Source: Blepharisma stoltei
Taxonomy: Eukaryota; Ciliophora; Heterotrichea; Heterotrichida; Blepharismidae
Assembly (NCBI GenBank): GCA_914767885.1
Contig: CAJZBQ010000046.1
Span: 186,001-250,000, forward strand
Direction of reading: 5' to 3'
DNA: 64,000 bases
In this document: piece after piece, positions 10,208 through 22,210 of the stretch
Layout of the letters: every line of letters begins with the position of its first letter
How positions within the stretch are numbered: the stretch's first letter is position 1
The notes under the pieces: model-generated
The model's database searches: none
The model's input: the letters and a program-made list of their open reading frames with translations, nothing else
What the model was told of the DNA's origin: nothing
Program-made: the position numbers and the translations under genes

Positions 10208-13200
10208 TTAAGCTAAAACCTGCAGGTTCGGGCATCTCAATCTTATGCTGTCTTGTGGACTAATATAAGCTTCATCCCTCATATATCCAATTATTTTCCT
10301 GAAGCACTCATCAAGACATTCAAGCTCTTCAAAACTTTCAAAATAAGGTGTATTTCGCTTATAAAGCTGGAAAAGCTTGCTCAGTCCTACAGGCTCTCTA
10401 GGCTCAGATCTGGGTGGGAGCTCTACAGACTCATTTTTTACTATTTGGGAGTCATGGATTTCTTCATTTTCTTCGTCACTTTTTTTCTCTTCAACCTCTT
10501 CTTCTTCACCATTTGCAACCTTGGGGGGAGGATAATGAACGACTGGGATGTACTCAATTTCAACGTTTTGTGCGGATTTTCTGTTACAAATTCGAATTAC
10601 ACTGATGATCTCGCCGAGTTTTTCTTCGAGGGTAAGGAAGGTGTCCATGCCTCGAGGGTACTCGTAAGGGTCTTCGGTTGAGCTGAAATGGGATAATAGG
10701 ATTAATTGAGATCTGTAGGGGAGATATTTGGCTAAATAATCCTGGATTAATGAAAATTTCAATGATAATGGAAGCTGGATATGCTGAGATCTCATAGTCT
10801 GGATCAAATTTCCACGCTCTGAAAGTGTATTAATTTCTTCTGTAATCACAGATTCCATATTCACATGGAAAATATCATAATTTATGCACAAATTTTCGAT
10901 ATAATTTTCATAGTTTTTGTGGCAATCTCCATCCACTATAATGAATTTTTTGCTGAAAATTGAGTTTAGGTACTCTTTTGTTTTAGAAATCGTTTTTGAA
11001 GTATCAATCTGATAATAAATTTTAGTTTTCCAGCTATCTGGATCTAGTTCATGCTCATAGGCGACTTTCAACGAATCCAGCCACCCTAAAAATGGGTTTT
11101 CTTTTGCTGCTGAATCTTTAAACATCTCATGGTGTTCTTCTGTCAGTTCATCTTCTTCACCCAGCTCCAAGCTCACAAACAGTCTTTTTTCTAAAATAGG
11201 AAGATCAGTTACAGTATGCAGAACTGCATAAGGTTTCCCCATAGCTGCTATAAACTCATCTTTAATTCTATTGAAATATTCCACATTTTTATCTTTTTCT
11301 ATCACTTCTTCATCTTCTTCATTTTCCTCTTTTTTTTCTTCTTCTGCGTCTAAAACCATAGTATCTGGAGGAAATCCGTCTAATAAAATAACTGCATTTG
11401 GCTTACTCCCCTCTCAGTGAGTGAACAAAAGCATTTGAAAAATCCCTATTTTTTTTGGGTGAACCCACCCTCTGTGAGCTAATAAAAAATTTTTTATAAA
11501 AAAATATTTTTGATATATAAGTAGCAATTATTATAAGATATCTCAATTTAGTTCTTTTTTAATATTAATCAGGTTGCATTTTGAAACTCAAAATTTTTTT
11601 AAATTATTTTTATATTTTAAAAAATTTCAGCATAAAGTTTATATATAATTTTTTTAAAAAAATAAGAGAACAAAAATTTTTTTGCTCACTCACGGAGGGG
11701 AATTAGAAGATTGGAAAACTAATTCTTCTATTATATCATGCCAGGTAACATTTTCATAGGGTTCTTCTTCGGTGCTTTTTTTAGCTTTAATTTGTTCTGG
11801 GAGCTCTTCATAATTAATAAGCTTATATTTGTGGTGCTCTGCTAGGTATTTAGCTATAGTGGATTTTCCAGTTAAATATTGTCCTAATACCACAATCCAT
11901 TTTCCTTTTTTTCTATTAATTCGCTCTTGGAGGTCATGCTCAAAATATCTTAACCTCTCTTCTTCTGATAAGGCTGGGTTATAATAAATTTTGCTTAATC
12001 TGTTGTCTTTGGCGAGGCAGGTGTCGATGTCTTCTTTGTCGAGCTCAGACATAGAGAAATCATTGGGGTTGTTAATTATATGGTAAATTTTGTTTATTTT
12101 TGCACAGTCTTTTTCGAAGAATTTTAGCTCTTTTACACTGGCTGGGAATTTTCCTTTGATAATGAATTTTTTGCCAAAGCTGGAACCGTTGTATAAGGAG
12201 TCTTGGATTAAGCTGACTAGCAATTTTTTAGGGACGATTTTTCCGTTTTCTATATGTTGCATGATATTTTTGCCTTTGGGGGTTTGCCTTTTACATATCA
12301 AAGTCATTGATTCTTGTAAATTTACATCAGTGAATCCTAGCCCATGCAAATAATTAGAAAAACTTCCATCTTGGTCTTTTCTTATTATCACTACTTCTGG
12401 CTCCATATGGCTTGAAATCTGTTTCATCGAATTTTCTACCGTCAAATTTGCATTAATTTTAGCGAAATTTGGCTTTTTTTCTAATGCGTCTATAACTGGG
12501 GACATTTTTTTCATATAGCTTAAATACTCAACATTTATGTTAGGATTTGTCGATCTTTGCATTAGTTCTTCTTTATATAAGGCAATATAAAATATTTTCT
12601 TAGGTTTTGCATAAGCAAGCTCAAATTGTTTTAAATTGTAAAGAGTAGTTGGGAACCCTTCAATTAGGAATCTCATAGAGCTGGTCCTTTCCATTGTTTG
12701 CATAACTCTGGAGGATATAGAGTTGTCGTCTGTAATCCTTACAGGTCTTCCACTGACATCTTTGTCCCAAACAATGCTTTCTAAATCAATAAATTGTAAG
12801 TTGTATTTTTCGGCCATTTTGGACCCGATTGTGGACTTTCCACAGCCAGGAGCACCTATGATGAAGAAGACTTCTGGCCTTATGGCAAGTTTGAATTTCT
12901 TGAAAGAAACCTCTGGTGTTCCGATTGCTTCTGTTTCTTTGACAGCTCCAAATTGTTTATAAAATTCAATGATTTCGTGTTTTTGGTTTAAATAGTGCTC
13001 AATTTGTTCTAAATTTTTATTCTTTTTCGAAAAAAAATGTTTATTAATTTACAAATTTTTTACTGTTTTATATTAAAATTAACCATTTGCTTTAAAATTT
13101 TTAATTCTTTTGTATATTAATTAGGATATTTCTACCTTGCAGCTGTTCAAAATAAGCTTGTTTATCATTAATAGCAAAATGAACAATCAGCTTTATTTCT

Positions 13201-13556
13201 GCGACTCTTTTCTCGAACTCCAAAGCTTCATCTAAGCTTTTCAAAAATCCTGAAATTATGTATGAGTGGTTTGGGTTGATAGAAATTTCTCTTGAAAGCA
13301 AACTTACTCTAATATCTTTAGAAGGAACATGACCTGCTTTAAGCATTTTTTCTATTTGTTGGCCATCTTCACTTCCTCGTTTGATTTCTGCTTGCATTAA
13401 AGCTTTCATTGAAATGTGGTAGCAGCCTTGCTCAGAGCTTAGCCTTTCTGCTTGAGTTTTTTTCCCAGAAGATGGAGGACCGTGAAGAAATATGATTTTT
13501 GGGCTTGGAAAGGCATTAGAAAAAACTGGATTTTTGTGAGTAACTGTTCTTTCCAT
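10208..13556 (-). CDS. Multidomain adenylate kinase (AK9-like), two insertions
   Basis: Segments in coding order 13556-13115, 13017-11704 and 11403-10208 sum to 984 codons (983 residues). Three P-loops are visible: GPPSSGKK (about residue 28), IGAPGCGKSTIGSK (about 195) and GQYLTGKSTIAKY (about 520), each followed by kinase-like helices; LIDGFP-type lid motifs appear as IEGFP and LLDGFPPD. The remaining C-terminus is acidic in two places and lacks a fourth clear P-loop. This order matches the large AKD1/AK9-type proteins of ciliated cells, which phosphorylate nucleoside monophosphates; a ciliary role is inferred. A 97-bp IES-like insertion and a 300-bp MITE interrupt it; both excisions keep frame. 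Confidence 0.85.
11406..11705. mobile_element. Family-1 MITE, 300 bp, inside adenylate kinase gene
   Basis: TTA-CTCCCCTCTCAGTGAGTGAAC at the left and GCTCACTCACGGAGGGGAA-TTA at the right. Removal joins TCT TCT A to AG CCA AAT, giving QSSKPNAVILLDGFPPD in frame; left in place, translation stops inside the MITE at 11690. Confidence 0.9.
13020..13116. mobile_element. 97-bp TA-bounded IES-like insertion (adenylate kinase)
   Basis: TA at 13018-13019 and 13115-13116. Removal joins ATC CTA ATT AAT to AAA AAT TTA GAA, linking the first kinase domain to the second P-loop region without a stop. Very AT-rich with stops in all frames. Confidence 0.82.
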
Positions 13557-14210
13557 TTATATAATCTAAAAGGATTATCAAATTAAATTAGAAGAAATAA
13601 TCAAGAATTTAATTATCATAAATTCAATTTTAAAGGAATATTTTTAATTATTTTTCTTCATAAATAATCCGACTTATTCATAATAAAAAATATAATTATT
13701 TTAGTATTTTTAATAAATGCACAAAAGAATGGAGTTTTCAATGAAACAAATTAATAATAAAGTTATCTATAATAGGCTAAATATAAATTTCTAAATTCTT
13801 TTTATTTGGAGAGCAATTAAGATTGCTTAATTTTGAAATAAAAATGGAAATTGTTTTCTGATGATTATTAATAGCAAAAAAGCTCTAAATTTTTGTATGT
13901 TAGATATACTTTATAGTAATGTAAAAAATAGGAACAATTATTAGAAGATAAATTAAGAAAATTTATATAATCCTTTGAATTTCTTATTAAGCCTCTGGTA
14001 GGGAAAAAATAATTGACCATCTGTTTCAAGATGCAAATTATTTTTTCTTAGCTAGCTAGCTTCAAATCCAAATAACAATTATAGCATGGCATCTTTATGG
14101 ATCGCTTAACCTCAGCTCCACTTGGTAAGTGGAGTTGGAGGCTCGAACGATACATAAGGATGATCAAGCTATATATATATAATTTAATGCTATTAGAAAA
14201 AAAACTTCTA
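13557..14210. other. AT-rich intergenic region with a short hairpin
   Basis: No gene supported. Around 14108-14132 lies an imperfect hairpin (CAGCTCCACTT-GGT-AAGTGGAGTTG) in a small GC-richer patch. The frame open from 14097 continues into the next gene, but the conserved-looking start is the ATG at 14211. Confidence 0.45.
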
Positions 14211-15920
14211 ATGGAGAATGATCAAATCTTAAACATCAACCCTGCATTTAAGCATTTATTAGATAAATGCAATATCAACCCAAGCCATTTAAGATCCAAC
14301 AGTTTCGACATACCCCAGCCAATCAGAAACCAGCAGAGAATTAATTTGCATTTTGTGTCAAAATCAATAAATTCAATTCCAAAGACTAAAATGTCCAAAA
14401 ATGAGTGCACAATAAAGTTTAAACCTGAAGATCTTACCTCAATTAAAATTGCAATAAAAGACACATTTAATACAAATAAAACTTGTAAATTAGAAAATTC
14501 TGATGAAAATTATAATGCAACAGAGTCTATGCCATTTATATGGAATTTCTATTTTTTTGGTTTATGAAGAGGCTATATCAAATTTTTATATTATAGTATA
14601 TACCAACTGAAAATACACAAGAAGAAAAGCCAAAAATAGAAGAAAAATCAATATTAAAATTAAAAGAAAATGCAGTAGATGACATGAAAAATACTATATC
14701 TTACAAGGAGCTAATAAATTACAAAACTGGGGACTTAAAAAAGAGGAAAAAAACAGTTCACATAGCACAAGACCCTTTTTCTTACCCAAACTTAAAACAT
14801 GAACAAAACAGTATTGTATTCGCTAGACCATTTACTACCACAGCAAAGAACCCTTACAAAATGTCTTTTACAGAGTATTGTTATTGGGACAATTCACATA
14901 ATAATACTATTAGCAGATCCAAACCAAAGAAAAAAACTATTGGAAAGCCCAAAAAAATTTGCAGAAACATCACAACACCTCCAGTCCACAAAATTTTTGA
15001 TTCTTTAGGGCTGGTCAAATTAAGTGAAAAATTAAAAATTGGCAAAACAAATAGAAGCTCAAGTGAAATAAGACCTAGACAAGTAGCCAGAAATGCAGAT
15101 GATGCCAATAAAAGCTATAATCATATCATAGAAACCTGTGAAAAAGAACATTTTATTTATAAATCGTTTGTAAAAGGGTTTAAACAAGAAGGCGAATCAA
15201 TTGTAAATAAATTCAGAAGATTGAACCAAGAAAATTCAAGTGAAAAAATGAAGCTAAAAATATGAGAAAAAGAAGAAATTGTGAAATATAAGAAAAATCT
15301 TAATGAGATGACAAAAACACAAATGCTAGCTTTTAAATCGATAAATGAGAGAAGAGAGATAAAAATTAGAGGGGTCACTGGGGATTATTTCAGCCCCTAC
15401 CCTTAAATGAATTAGCTTCGCGCTCCAGTGGTGCTAATCACTTTTCCCATCATACGCCCTTTTCCGTTGACGTTATGAAAAATTGTGACGTCGACATCTT
15501 TCGGGAAAGACTCACCCGAACCTGCTTGGACAAAAAATTGCAGCAAAGGAATCTCTTAACCCTTGTTAGTGCTCAGAGTGCGAGGGGATCGTCCAAAGCC
15601 TCCTTATGGAACTACCTCCGCCATTTAAAGGCAGGATAATGCTCCTCCAGAAGTGCCCGATTGGTGTTGGGCTGTCGGTCTTCTCATCTGTGGGTCGTGA
15701 AAGAGGCCAAGTCAGCCCAATCCTGTTCCTCAATCCACAATCCCCATCTCATGTGGCACCGTGGCCCTTCGGGGCACCTTTTATTTTGTGAACCCTGAAT
15801 TCGGAATTTTTTGGTCGCTCCAAAGCAGAGGTTCCGTCATCTGCCATGATAGTGGGAATTATAAATGAGAGAAGGATTTCGAAATGCAGCAATAGCGATA
15901 AATTACTGCTGCATCTATAA
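14211..15920 (+). CDS. Unknown basic protein, two insertions
   Basis: Segments 14211-14540, 14603-15354 and 15875-15920 give 376 codons including stop UAA. Residues 1-110 and 140-330 are Lys/Asn/Ser-rich with conserved-looking PPVHKIFDSLGLVKLSEKLK and a helical, charged C-terminal third (EKEEIVKYKKNLNEMTKTQM) after one UGA-Trp. No family recognised. The 62-bp insertion is TA-bounded; the 520-bp one has a 14-bp duplication. Both junctions keep the frame, which is the main support for the full-length model. Confidence 0.7.
14541..14602. mobile_element. 62-bp TA-bounded IES-like insertion
   Basis: TA at 14539-14540 and 14601-14602. Removal joins CCA TTT ATA to CCA ACT GAA AAT in frame; read through, the gene meets UAG. 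Confidence 0.82.
15355..15874. mobile_element. SINE-like copy, 520 bp, 14-bp duplication
   Basis: ATAAATGAGAGAAG occurs at 15341-15354 and 15861-15874. The body is GC-rich (e.g. GGCACCGTGGCCCTTCGGGG) with no open frame like its host. Removal leaves a frame that ends at UAA 15918-15920. Confidence 0.85.
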
Positions 15921-16251
15921 TAAATTAATTATATTAATAATCATTAATTTTTTAAATTTTTCCCATAGGTTTGAGGATGCTAAAACATTTCATTATATTG
16001 ATAAAAGATGATTCAAATTTTTGTTAAAGGTCTTAAACAATTATTCATTAAGATTTCGATAATTACACTTTCTTATATATTAAAGGACTGAATATTATCT
16101 TCGTTTATCGAATAGGGCAAAGAAAGAATCTTATAATTTAAAAAATTCCCTTTAAATCGGAGTGAGCAGAGTTATTTATCTAATGAACCTATTTAGAAGT
16201 TTATTAAAAACATAATGATCAACAAGAAAGAATAAGCTATAAATGATAATT
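15921..16251. other. AT-rich intergenic DNA
   Basis: Nothing recognised; very AT-rich. Confidence 0.5.
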
Positions 16252-16518
16252 TTAAACAGGCTTAATCTTTTCAACCTCTTTTTCCTTCATATCAAATTGA
16301 TATAGCTCAAAATTACGAGATGTGAAATAAACTTTATTTTGCCAAGTTACTTTATTTCCAATCATCTCGCAATTTTCAATGATAGATGAGCTACTTACAA
16401 TATTTCAGCTTTTTCATTCATGATTGCTTTCATAAATATTTCTTCCTGTTTCGATCACATAAGCATTTTTATAATTTCCACATACAATTTTTCTAAATAG
16501 TCCTTGCTGTATATTATA

Positions 16519-17367
16519 TACAAAATAAATGGTTTATTTCCGCTCTTTAAATGGGAGCAAAACATTGGTAAATATTTCGTTTTTTGGGCACTAGCCTTAT
16601 AAATTAAAATGGCGTGGGGAAATAGCCCATCTTTTTAACCCTTGCAGTTTGTATCCTACAGGGTGCCTGGGGACCTTGAGGAAGGGAGAATGGGATTCAG
16701 GAATGTGTATCCGGCTAGGGTTTTCTTGGTTTAGTGAAGCGCAATGTCAGGCTGCCGAACTTATGCTTTAATCCAATACCAATTGTTATAAAATTAGCTT
16801 TTGACCTAATTTAATAAAAAAAACAAGCAAGATGCACAAACAGTTTCGCACTGAATCAATGAATTTTTTTAATTTAATTCTCTATAAAAATAAAATAAAA
16901 TTTAAAGTATTGTGCTAAAATTAATTTATATTTTTTTTAAAAATTTATTTCAAAACAAATTAAAGATGAGAATACTAATTTTAATAATTTAATTTTGACC
17001 TAATTTAATAGAAAAAGTGACTTTTTAAACAGTTTTTTTAAAAGAATCAATTATTTTTTTTAATTATTTCTTCATAAAATAAAGTAATATACTCAATTTT
17101 TATTTCTAAGATTTTAAAATGTTTTATAGAGAAAAATTAAAATAAATGCAGCCCTCCTTTAAATTTAAACAGGATCTTTTGTTCAATTTTAAGACGATTA
17201 GTTAGCAAAATAAGAAAACCTGCGCTCACCAGCACTTGTTATAGTAAAGAAAGCTATGGACTCATTATTTAAAACTATAGAAAAGCAGCCAATACCTTTC
17301 CTTATACATGAATTCTGAGACCTCATTAGATGCCTAAATCTTAACCTAATAAAGGCTGTATATTATA
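16519..17367. mobile_element. 849-bp composite insertion in kelch copy 1
   Basis: 13-bp duplication GCTGTATATTATA at 16506-16518 and 17355-17367. The ends (CTCTTTAAATGGGAGCAAAACA and the opposite CCTCCTTTAAATTT) resemble the insertion in copy 2 at ~19338-19572. A GC-rich SINE-like fragment (about 16600-16790) sits inside, and 16803-17100 contains an imperfect ~180-bp tandem duplication beginning TTTTGACCTAATTTAATA. Confidence 0.7.
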
Positions 17368-18074
17368 CAGTTCAATGCAGCTTTGCTTATATATATCATA
17401 GCAATATATCTTTGAGTGCTCCCTTCCTGATAGCAAAATTTTGTTTTTTTTAGCAATGCAAGCTACATGTGAAGATGGAATTGGCAAAGATTCCAAGTTT
17501 TCTCATTTTTCTTTTAATAAATCATATTTAAATACATTGCCTGCATAGCTTCCGTTTCATCCTCCTAATATATAAACACAATCTTTATAATAAATTAAGC
17601 CTGAACATGATTATTTATGAGGTGCATTTTTTACCTTTCTTATTGTATTATCGGACTCAATAATAAATACAGAGTCTGTAGAGTTTGGATAATCTCCATA
17701 GCAAAAAATTGAATTTTCAGGCATCGAACACATAGATATAAACATACTTTTGGGACTATCCAATGGAAGGTGAAATTCAGATGATGAATAATTAGATAAA
17801 TTTATCCTCACAATCTTTTGGGAATTATCTCTAAAAAATTCATTTTGATTAGACTCTTCTTTAGGATTTTGTTCTTCGATACGTAAATTTGAGGCATCAA
17901 GTATATTTTGATTTGGATTCGATATAATTTCTGGATAATAATAAAATGGCATTATCAGAATTAGTTCTCTTCGAAAACTCCAATCTCAGCGAATTTTTTC
18001 ATTATGATGCAGTTTTCCCAGTGGCCTTTATCCATATATATCAGGAATGTCTAGTTCATAGACTAAGACTATAA

Positions 18075-18295
18075 AAAATTGCTATTTTTCAGGTAAAAAC
18101 CCAGCCTCCGTGAGCGAACAAAAAAATATATTGGCATATAAGTGATAATTAGTATAATTAAATCTATAGCTAATTCTGTTGATTTTAAAACATAAATTTT
18201 GCAAATTAAATTTATTTTTGCTCTTTTTTCAAACATTTATATATAAATTTTTAAAAAAAATTAGAGCAAACAAATTTTTTGTTCATAAGAAAGAT
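18075..18295. mobile_element. Degenerate family-1 MITE remnant
   Basis: Keeps the inner motif CCTCCGTGAGCGAACAAAA and the shared core (AAGTGATAATTAGTATAAT, AAACATAAATTTTGCAAATT) but lacks clean outer ends. Confidence 0.7.
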
Positions 18296-19337
18296 AATTT
18301 GAAAAAAATTTAGAAGGCAGAATGATTCAACGTAATTCTAATAATTTCTGCCGAAAGAAATTTAATAATCATGTTCCGTTGCTCTTTTATAGCTTTGTCA
18401 AATGATTTTAAGGTAATTTCCATCTGTTTATTAAGCTGCATGATCTGTGCTGATAAGTCTTTTACAATTTTTTGTTTGGATTTATATAAATGCGATATTG
18501 ATTTGTGGAGATGATTAATAAGCTTACGCTTGGCTATAGGATTTGGTATTATTATTATTTGCTCTGGAAAATTTTGGGAGTTTGTGTGAATTTTAAGATG
18601 CTCCTCAATATGAGAATCGCATAAATAAATAGGAGGATCTGTACATGTGCATAAAAACTCAAGCTTATGCTTACAATGGTCTCTCCAACATTTCATTTTA
18701 TTTGATAAACTTTAATTAATTTCTCAATATTAGTGGCTAATTGTATGTATATTGTATCAGCCAGATTAGTAATAAATGTTGAGCATAAAAATTACATTGG
18801 AATTTGAAGAATCAAAATGATCTAAAATTACATAATAAAATATTGTTAAATTGTTTTAATCTTCTGAATTTTCTTTTCTCTTAAGTCAAACTCATATAAA
18901 TTATAATTGCTAAACGCAAAATAAACCTTACCTTGTCATCTCACTTTGCATCCAATCAGCGGGGTATTTTCAATTTCTGAGCTTCCTAATTCTTTCCACA
19001 TCATCCATTCAAAATCGCTTTCATAATCACTTTCATAAATATTTCCGCATGCTTCTATCACATAATAGTTCTTTCTATTTCCACATAAAATTTTGGTATA
19101 GTTTGCTTTAACACTTTGCAGTTCAGTGTAATTATTTTGAATTATATCATAGCAATATGTCTTTGAGTGCTCCCTTCCGGATAATCATATTTTTTTTTCT
19201 GCAAAAGATACGAATGAAGAAAAAGCTGGCATAATGTTTAAATTTTTCCAAGTGCCATTTTTTAAACTATACTTGGATGCGTGAATTGTAGCCATACTTG
19301 ATCATCCTCCAAAAATATAGACGCCATTCTTACTCCA

Positions 19338-19572
19338 CCCTTTAATTTGGAACAAAATATTAATTTTTCAATGGTAAATTTAATTTTTATATAAATAGCT
19401 TTGACCTCATTTAAAATGCTATTTAAACAATTAGTACACTGATTTGATTAATATTTTGAATTAAATATATATATAATAAATTAAAATTTAAAAATATTGC
19501 ATTCATTTTAGGTATTTTATAAAAAAATTTAACCACCTTTAAATTGGGATAATTTTGTTGCTCCAATTTAAA
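19338..19572. mobile_element. AT-rich palindromic element with CTTTAAATTGG ends
   Basis: Left CCACCCTTTAATTTGGAACA and right TTGCTCCAATTTAAAGAGAA are inverted repeats; a second inner inverted copy (CACCTTTAAATTGGGATAAT) mirrors the two-motif architecture of the family-1 MITEs. It interrupts the kelch sequence at GTTTATATT. Confidence 0.65.
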
Positions 19573-20166
19573 GAGAACGCAAGTTATAATAAATTGAGCT
19601 AGAACCCACTAAGCTAGTCGGAGCATTAGATACCTGACTTACATTATTATTTTCTTCAATAATAAACGCAGTAAAATTTCCATAGCAAAAATTTGCATTT
19701 CCAAAGATTAAGCACATTGATATATACTGGCTTTGAATATGATCCAACGAGATACTATACTCGGTTGATGAGTAATTATTTAAATGTGATTTTACAATTT
19801 TCATCGTCCGATCACGAAACACTATAAATTCATTTGATTCGCCTAAAATTATTTTTCAATTAATTTTCCTTCATTATTAATAAAGAACTTTGACTCATTG
19901 AAAACATCAAAAAAATTTTTAAGCCTTTCTATTGATTCTTCTGGCTTTAGAGTCAAAATTTTATTGATTTTGCTATCATTTAGTTTCGATATAACTTCGA
20001 TTGAGTTTATTAGAAAAATTATCTCACAGTGGCTTTTAATGGTTTCGTTAAAAGATTTCAGTGTATTTTTTTATTGTTTCATTGAGAAGCTTAATTTGCA
20101 TTGATCAGTCTGAAATAGTTTTTCGCTTGAATTCATAAAGATTTGATAGTGATATGCGAAGATATA

Positions 20167-20214
20167 GTAATTGCCCGAGGATGGCGCAAGATAGCGCCAT
20201 CCTCGGGCAATTAC
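20167..20214. repeat. Perfect GC-rich hairpin, 21-bp arms
   Basis: Arms start GTAATTGCCCGAGGATGGCG and pair perfectly over 21 bp around a 6-nt loop AAGATA. The same arm sequence recurs at 38563-38606 with another loop. Flanked by ACTAT-type repeats in the kelch copy 2 sequence, which reads on at both sides, so it is an insertion. Confidence 0.85.
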
Positions 20215-20555
20215 AATAGTCAATAAGTGCTTTCTTAGCTATTTCATTTGGTATAATTGCTAAGACTCAGGCTTATGACCAAGTTTAGATCTAATTTTAA
20301 GATGTCTGCTAATATGAAAATCGCATGAATAAATTGCAGGGGTTGTACATGGCATACAAATTCCATAATGTTCGTATAATTTTCTTTTCAGCACCTCATT
20401 TTATCGTTATAGAATTAAAGCATTCTGAATATACAAGTAAAATAATAATTTTAAAAAATTGATTGCTAATCGACAATGAAAGGAAAAAGCATCTTTAATT
20501 TAAAAGAGGAGTCAGTGGCATGAAATTCAATATTTAGAAATATTACTAATAATTA

Positions 20556-20848
20556 GTTCCCCCTCCATGAACGATTAAAACGATTAAAAAATCCCTATAT
20601 ATTGGGTAAAGCTCCAGCCTTTGTGAGCAAACCAAAAAAAAAATTTATATATAAGTGATAATTAATATAACGAAGTCTCGAGCTAATTGTGTTTAACTTA
20701 AAACAGCTTGCATTTTAAAACATAAACTTTGCAAATTAAATTAATTTCTACTTCTCATTTGATTATTTTAATGTTTTTTAACAAAATAATTAACCCCTCC
20801 TTTATCGAGCAAAATTTTATTCTCCCTCACGAAAGCGAGGTAGTGAGT
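20556..20848. mobile_element. Degenerate family-1 MITE between kelch copies 2 and 3
   Basis: Ends CCCCCTCCATGAACGA and CTCCCTCACGAAAGCGAGG; core AAGTGATAATTAATATAACG and AAAACATAAACTTTGCAAAT. More diverged than the gene-interrupting copies. Confidence 0.75.
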
Positions 20849-20947
20849 ATTATATATGCCCATATTATTAGTAGCGCACAATTCAAATTTTTAAATATAT
20901 TTTCTAATATGCACTAAGCCATAGTTATTGATCTCTAATGAAATCTT

Positions 20948-22210
20948 TTAAATATTTTTTATTTTTTTGCATCTCTTTTCTTTCATATCAAATTCATAGA
21001 AATTATTAGTGCAAAAAGCAAAATAAGCTTTATTTTGCCATAAAACTGTGCATCCAATTAAGACATTATTTTCAGTTCCTGAACTGCCTATTGTGCTCCA
21101 ATAATTTCATTCTTGATTTCCTTCATAAATGTATCCACCTGCTTCTATCACATAAGCATTTTTATTATTTTCACATATAATTTTTCTTCATATTCCTGCT
21201 TGAATGTTATGCAGCTCAATATAACTATTTTGAATAATATCATAGCAATAGATCTTTGAGTGCTCTCTGCCAGATAGTAAAATCTTATTATTTTTAGCAA
21301 TGCATGATACAAATGTGGATTTAGCTGGCAAAGGATTCAGGTTTTCTCATTTGTTTTCTAAAAAATAGTATCTATACGCATTATTTACATGAGCTTGTCC
21401 TGTATATCCTCCAAAAACATAAACACTCTTATTATAATAAATTGAACCACTGACACCCAGTTTATCGGGCGCATCAATTACTTTCTTAACATTAGTATTC
21501 GAATCAATAATAAATGCATTTGCAGTATTTGGATAATTTCCACAGCAAAAAACTGAGTTTCCTGGAATAATACACATAGTTGTATAAACACTTTGTGGAC
21601 TGTTCAATGAGATATTCAATTCAGTCGATGAATAATTATTATTTAAATCTGTTTGCACAATTTTTGTTGAATTATCGCGGAAAATAATAAATCTATTTGA
21701 TTCAATCATTAAAGGCACTTTTGTTAATTTTCCTGTATCATCTATAAAGAATTTGGATCTATCAAAAATATCAAAAGAATCTTTAAGTAGGTTAATTGCT
21801 TCTTCTGGCTCTGCAACCAGTATTTTATCTATTTGAGTCTTTCTGAAATTAGATATTACTTCTACTATCTGTATTTCAGAAATTATTTTGCGTTGATTTT
21901 TTATAGAATCGTCAAATGATTTCAATGCAATTTTCATTTTCTCATTAATTTGCTTAATTTGCATTGAAAAATCTAAAACAGTTTTTTTTCTTAACTCATA
22001 TAAATCTGATAGCGACTTATGAAGGCAATCAATAAGAGCTCTTTTTGTTTCTGGATTTGGTGAAATTGTTAAGGGATCTGGAAGATGCCTAGATCGAGAC
22101 GCAGTTTTCATATGGGCAGCAATATGTGTATCACATGAATAAACAGGAGGATCTGTGCATGGGCAAGCAAATTCCAACTTGCTTTCGCATTGGTCTTTTC
22201 AGCACTTCAT
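20948..22210 (-). CDS. B-box-like / kelch-repeat protein, array copy 3 (intact)
   Basis: 421 codons from ATG 22210 to UAA 20948-20950, with four in-frame UGA-Trp codons and no standard stops. N-terminus MKCWKDQCESKLEFACPCTD ... CDTHIAAHM has Cys/His spacing of a B-box-like zinc site (C-x4-C-x7-C-x-C-x7-C-x2-H-x3-H). Residues ~50-115 form a coiled coil. Residues ~150-415 contain kelch-like repeats (VYVFGGYTGQ, KILLSGREHSKIYCYDI, AYVIEAGGYIYEGN). Likely a cytoplasmic scaffold or ubiquitin-type adaptor by analogy with TRIM/kelch architecture; function not shown. Serves as reference for the other copies. Confidence 0.85.

Larger units (their letters stand above)
16252..18696 (-). pseudogene. Kelch-array copy 1, broken and interrupted
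   Basis: N-terminal part 18696-18310 (MKCWRDHCKHKLEFLCTCTD, B-box-like Cys/His pattern, then coiled coil), kelch part 17952-17390 (FCYGDYPNSTDS ... VYILGGWNGSY ... KILLSGREHSKIYCYDI) and C-terminal part ~16505-16252 (NHEWKSWNIVS ... FDMKEKEVEKIKPV). Two insertions lie between these parts. An extra in-frame UAA at the kelch region (after NAPHK) and loss of sequence around 18000-18300 suggest a decaying copy. UGA-Trp is used throughout. Orthologous segments of copy 3 show what is missing. Confidence 0.75.
18846..20399 (-). pseudogene. Kelch-array copy 2, broken
   Basis: Begins MRCW at 20399 and ends KIKTI at UAA 18846-18848, collinear with intact copy 3, but with several frame breaks in the N-terminal and coiled-coil parts, a GC-rich 48-bp hairpin inserted at 20167-20214 and an AT-rich element at about 19338-19572. 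The C-terminal third (VKRKL-like NNYTELQS ... YCYDIIQN) remains recognisable. Confidence 0.75.
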
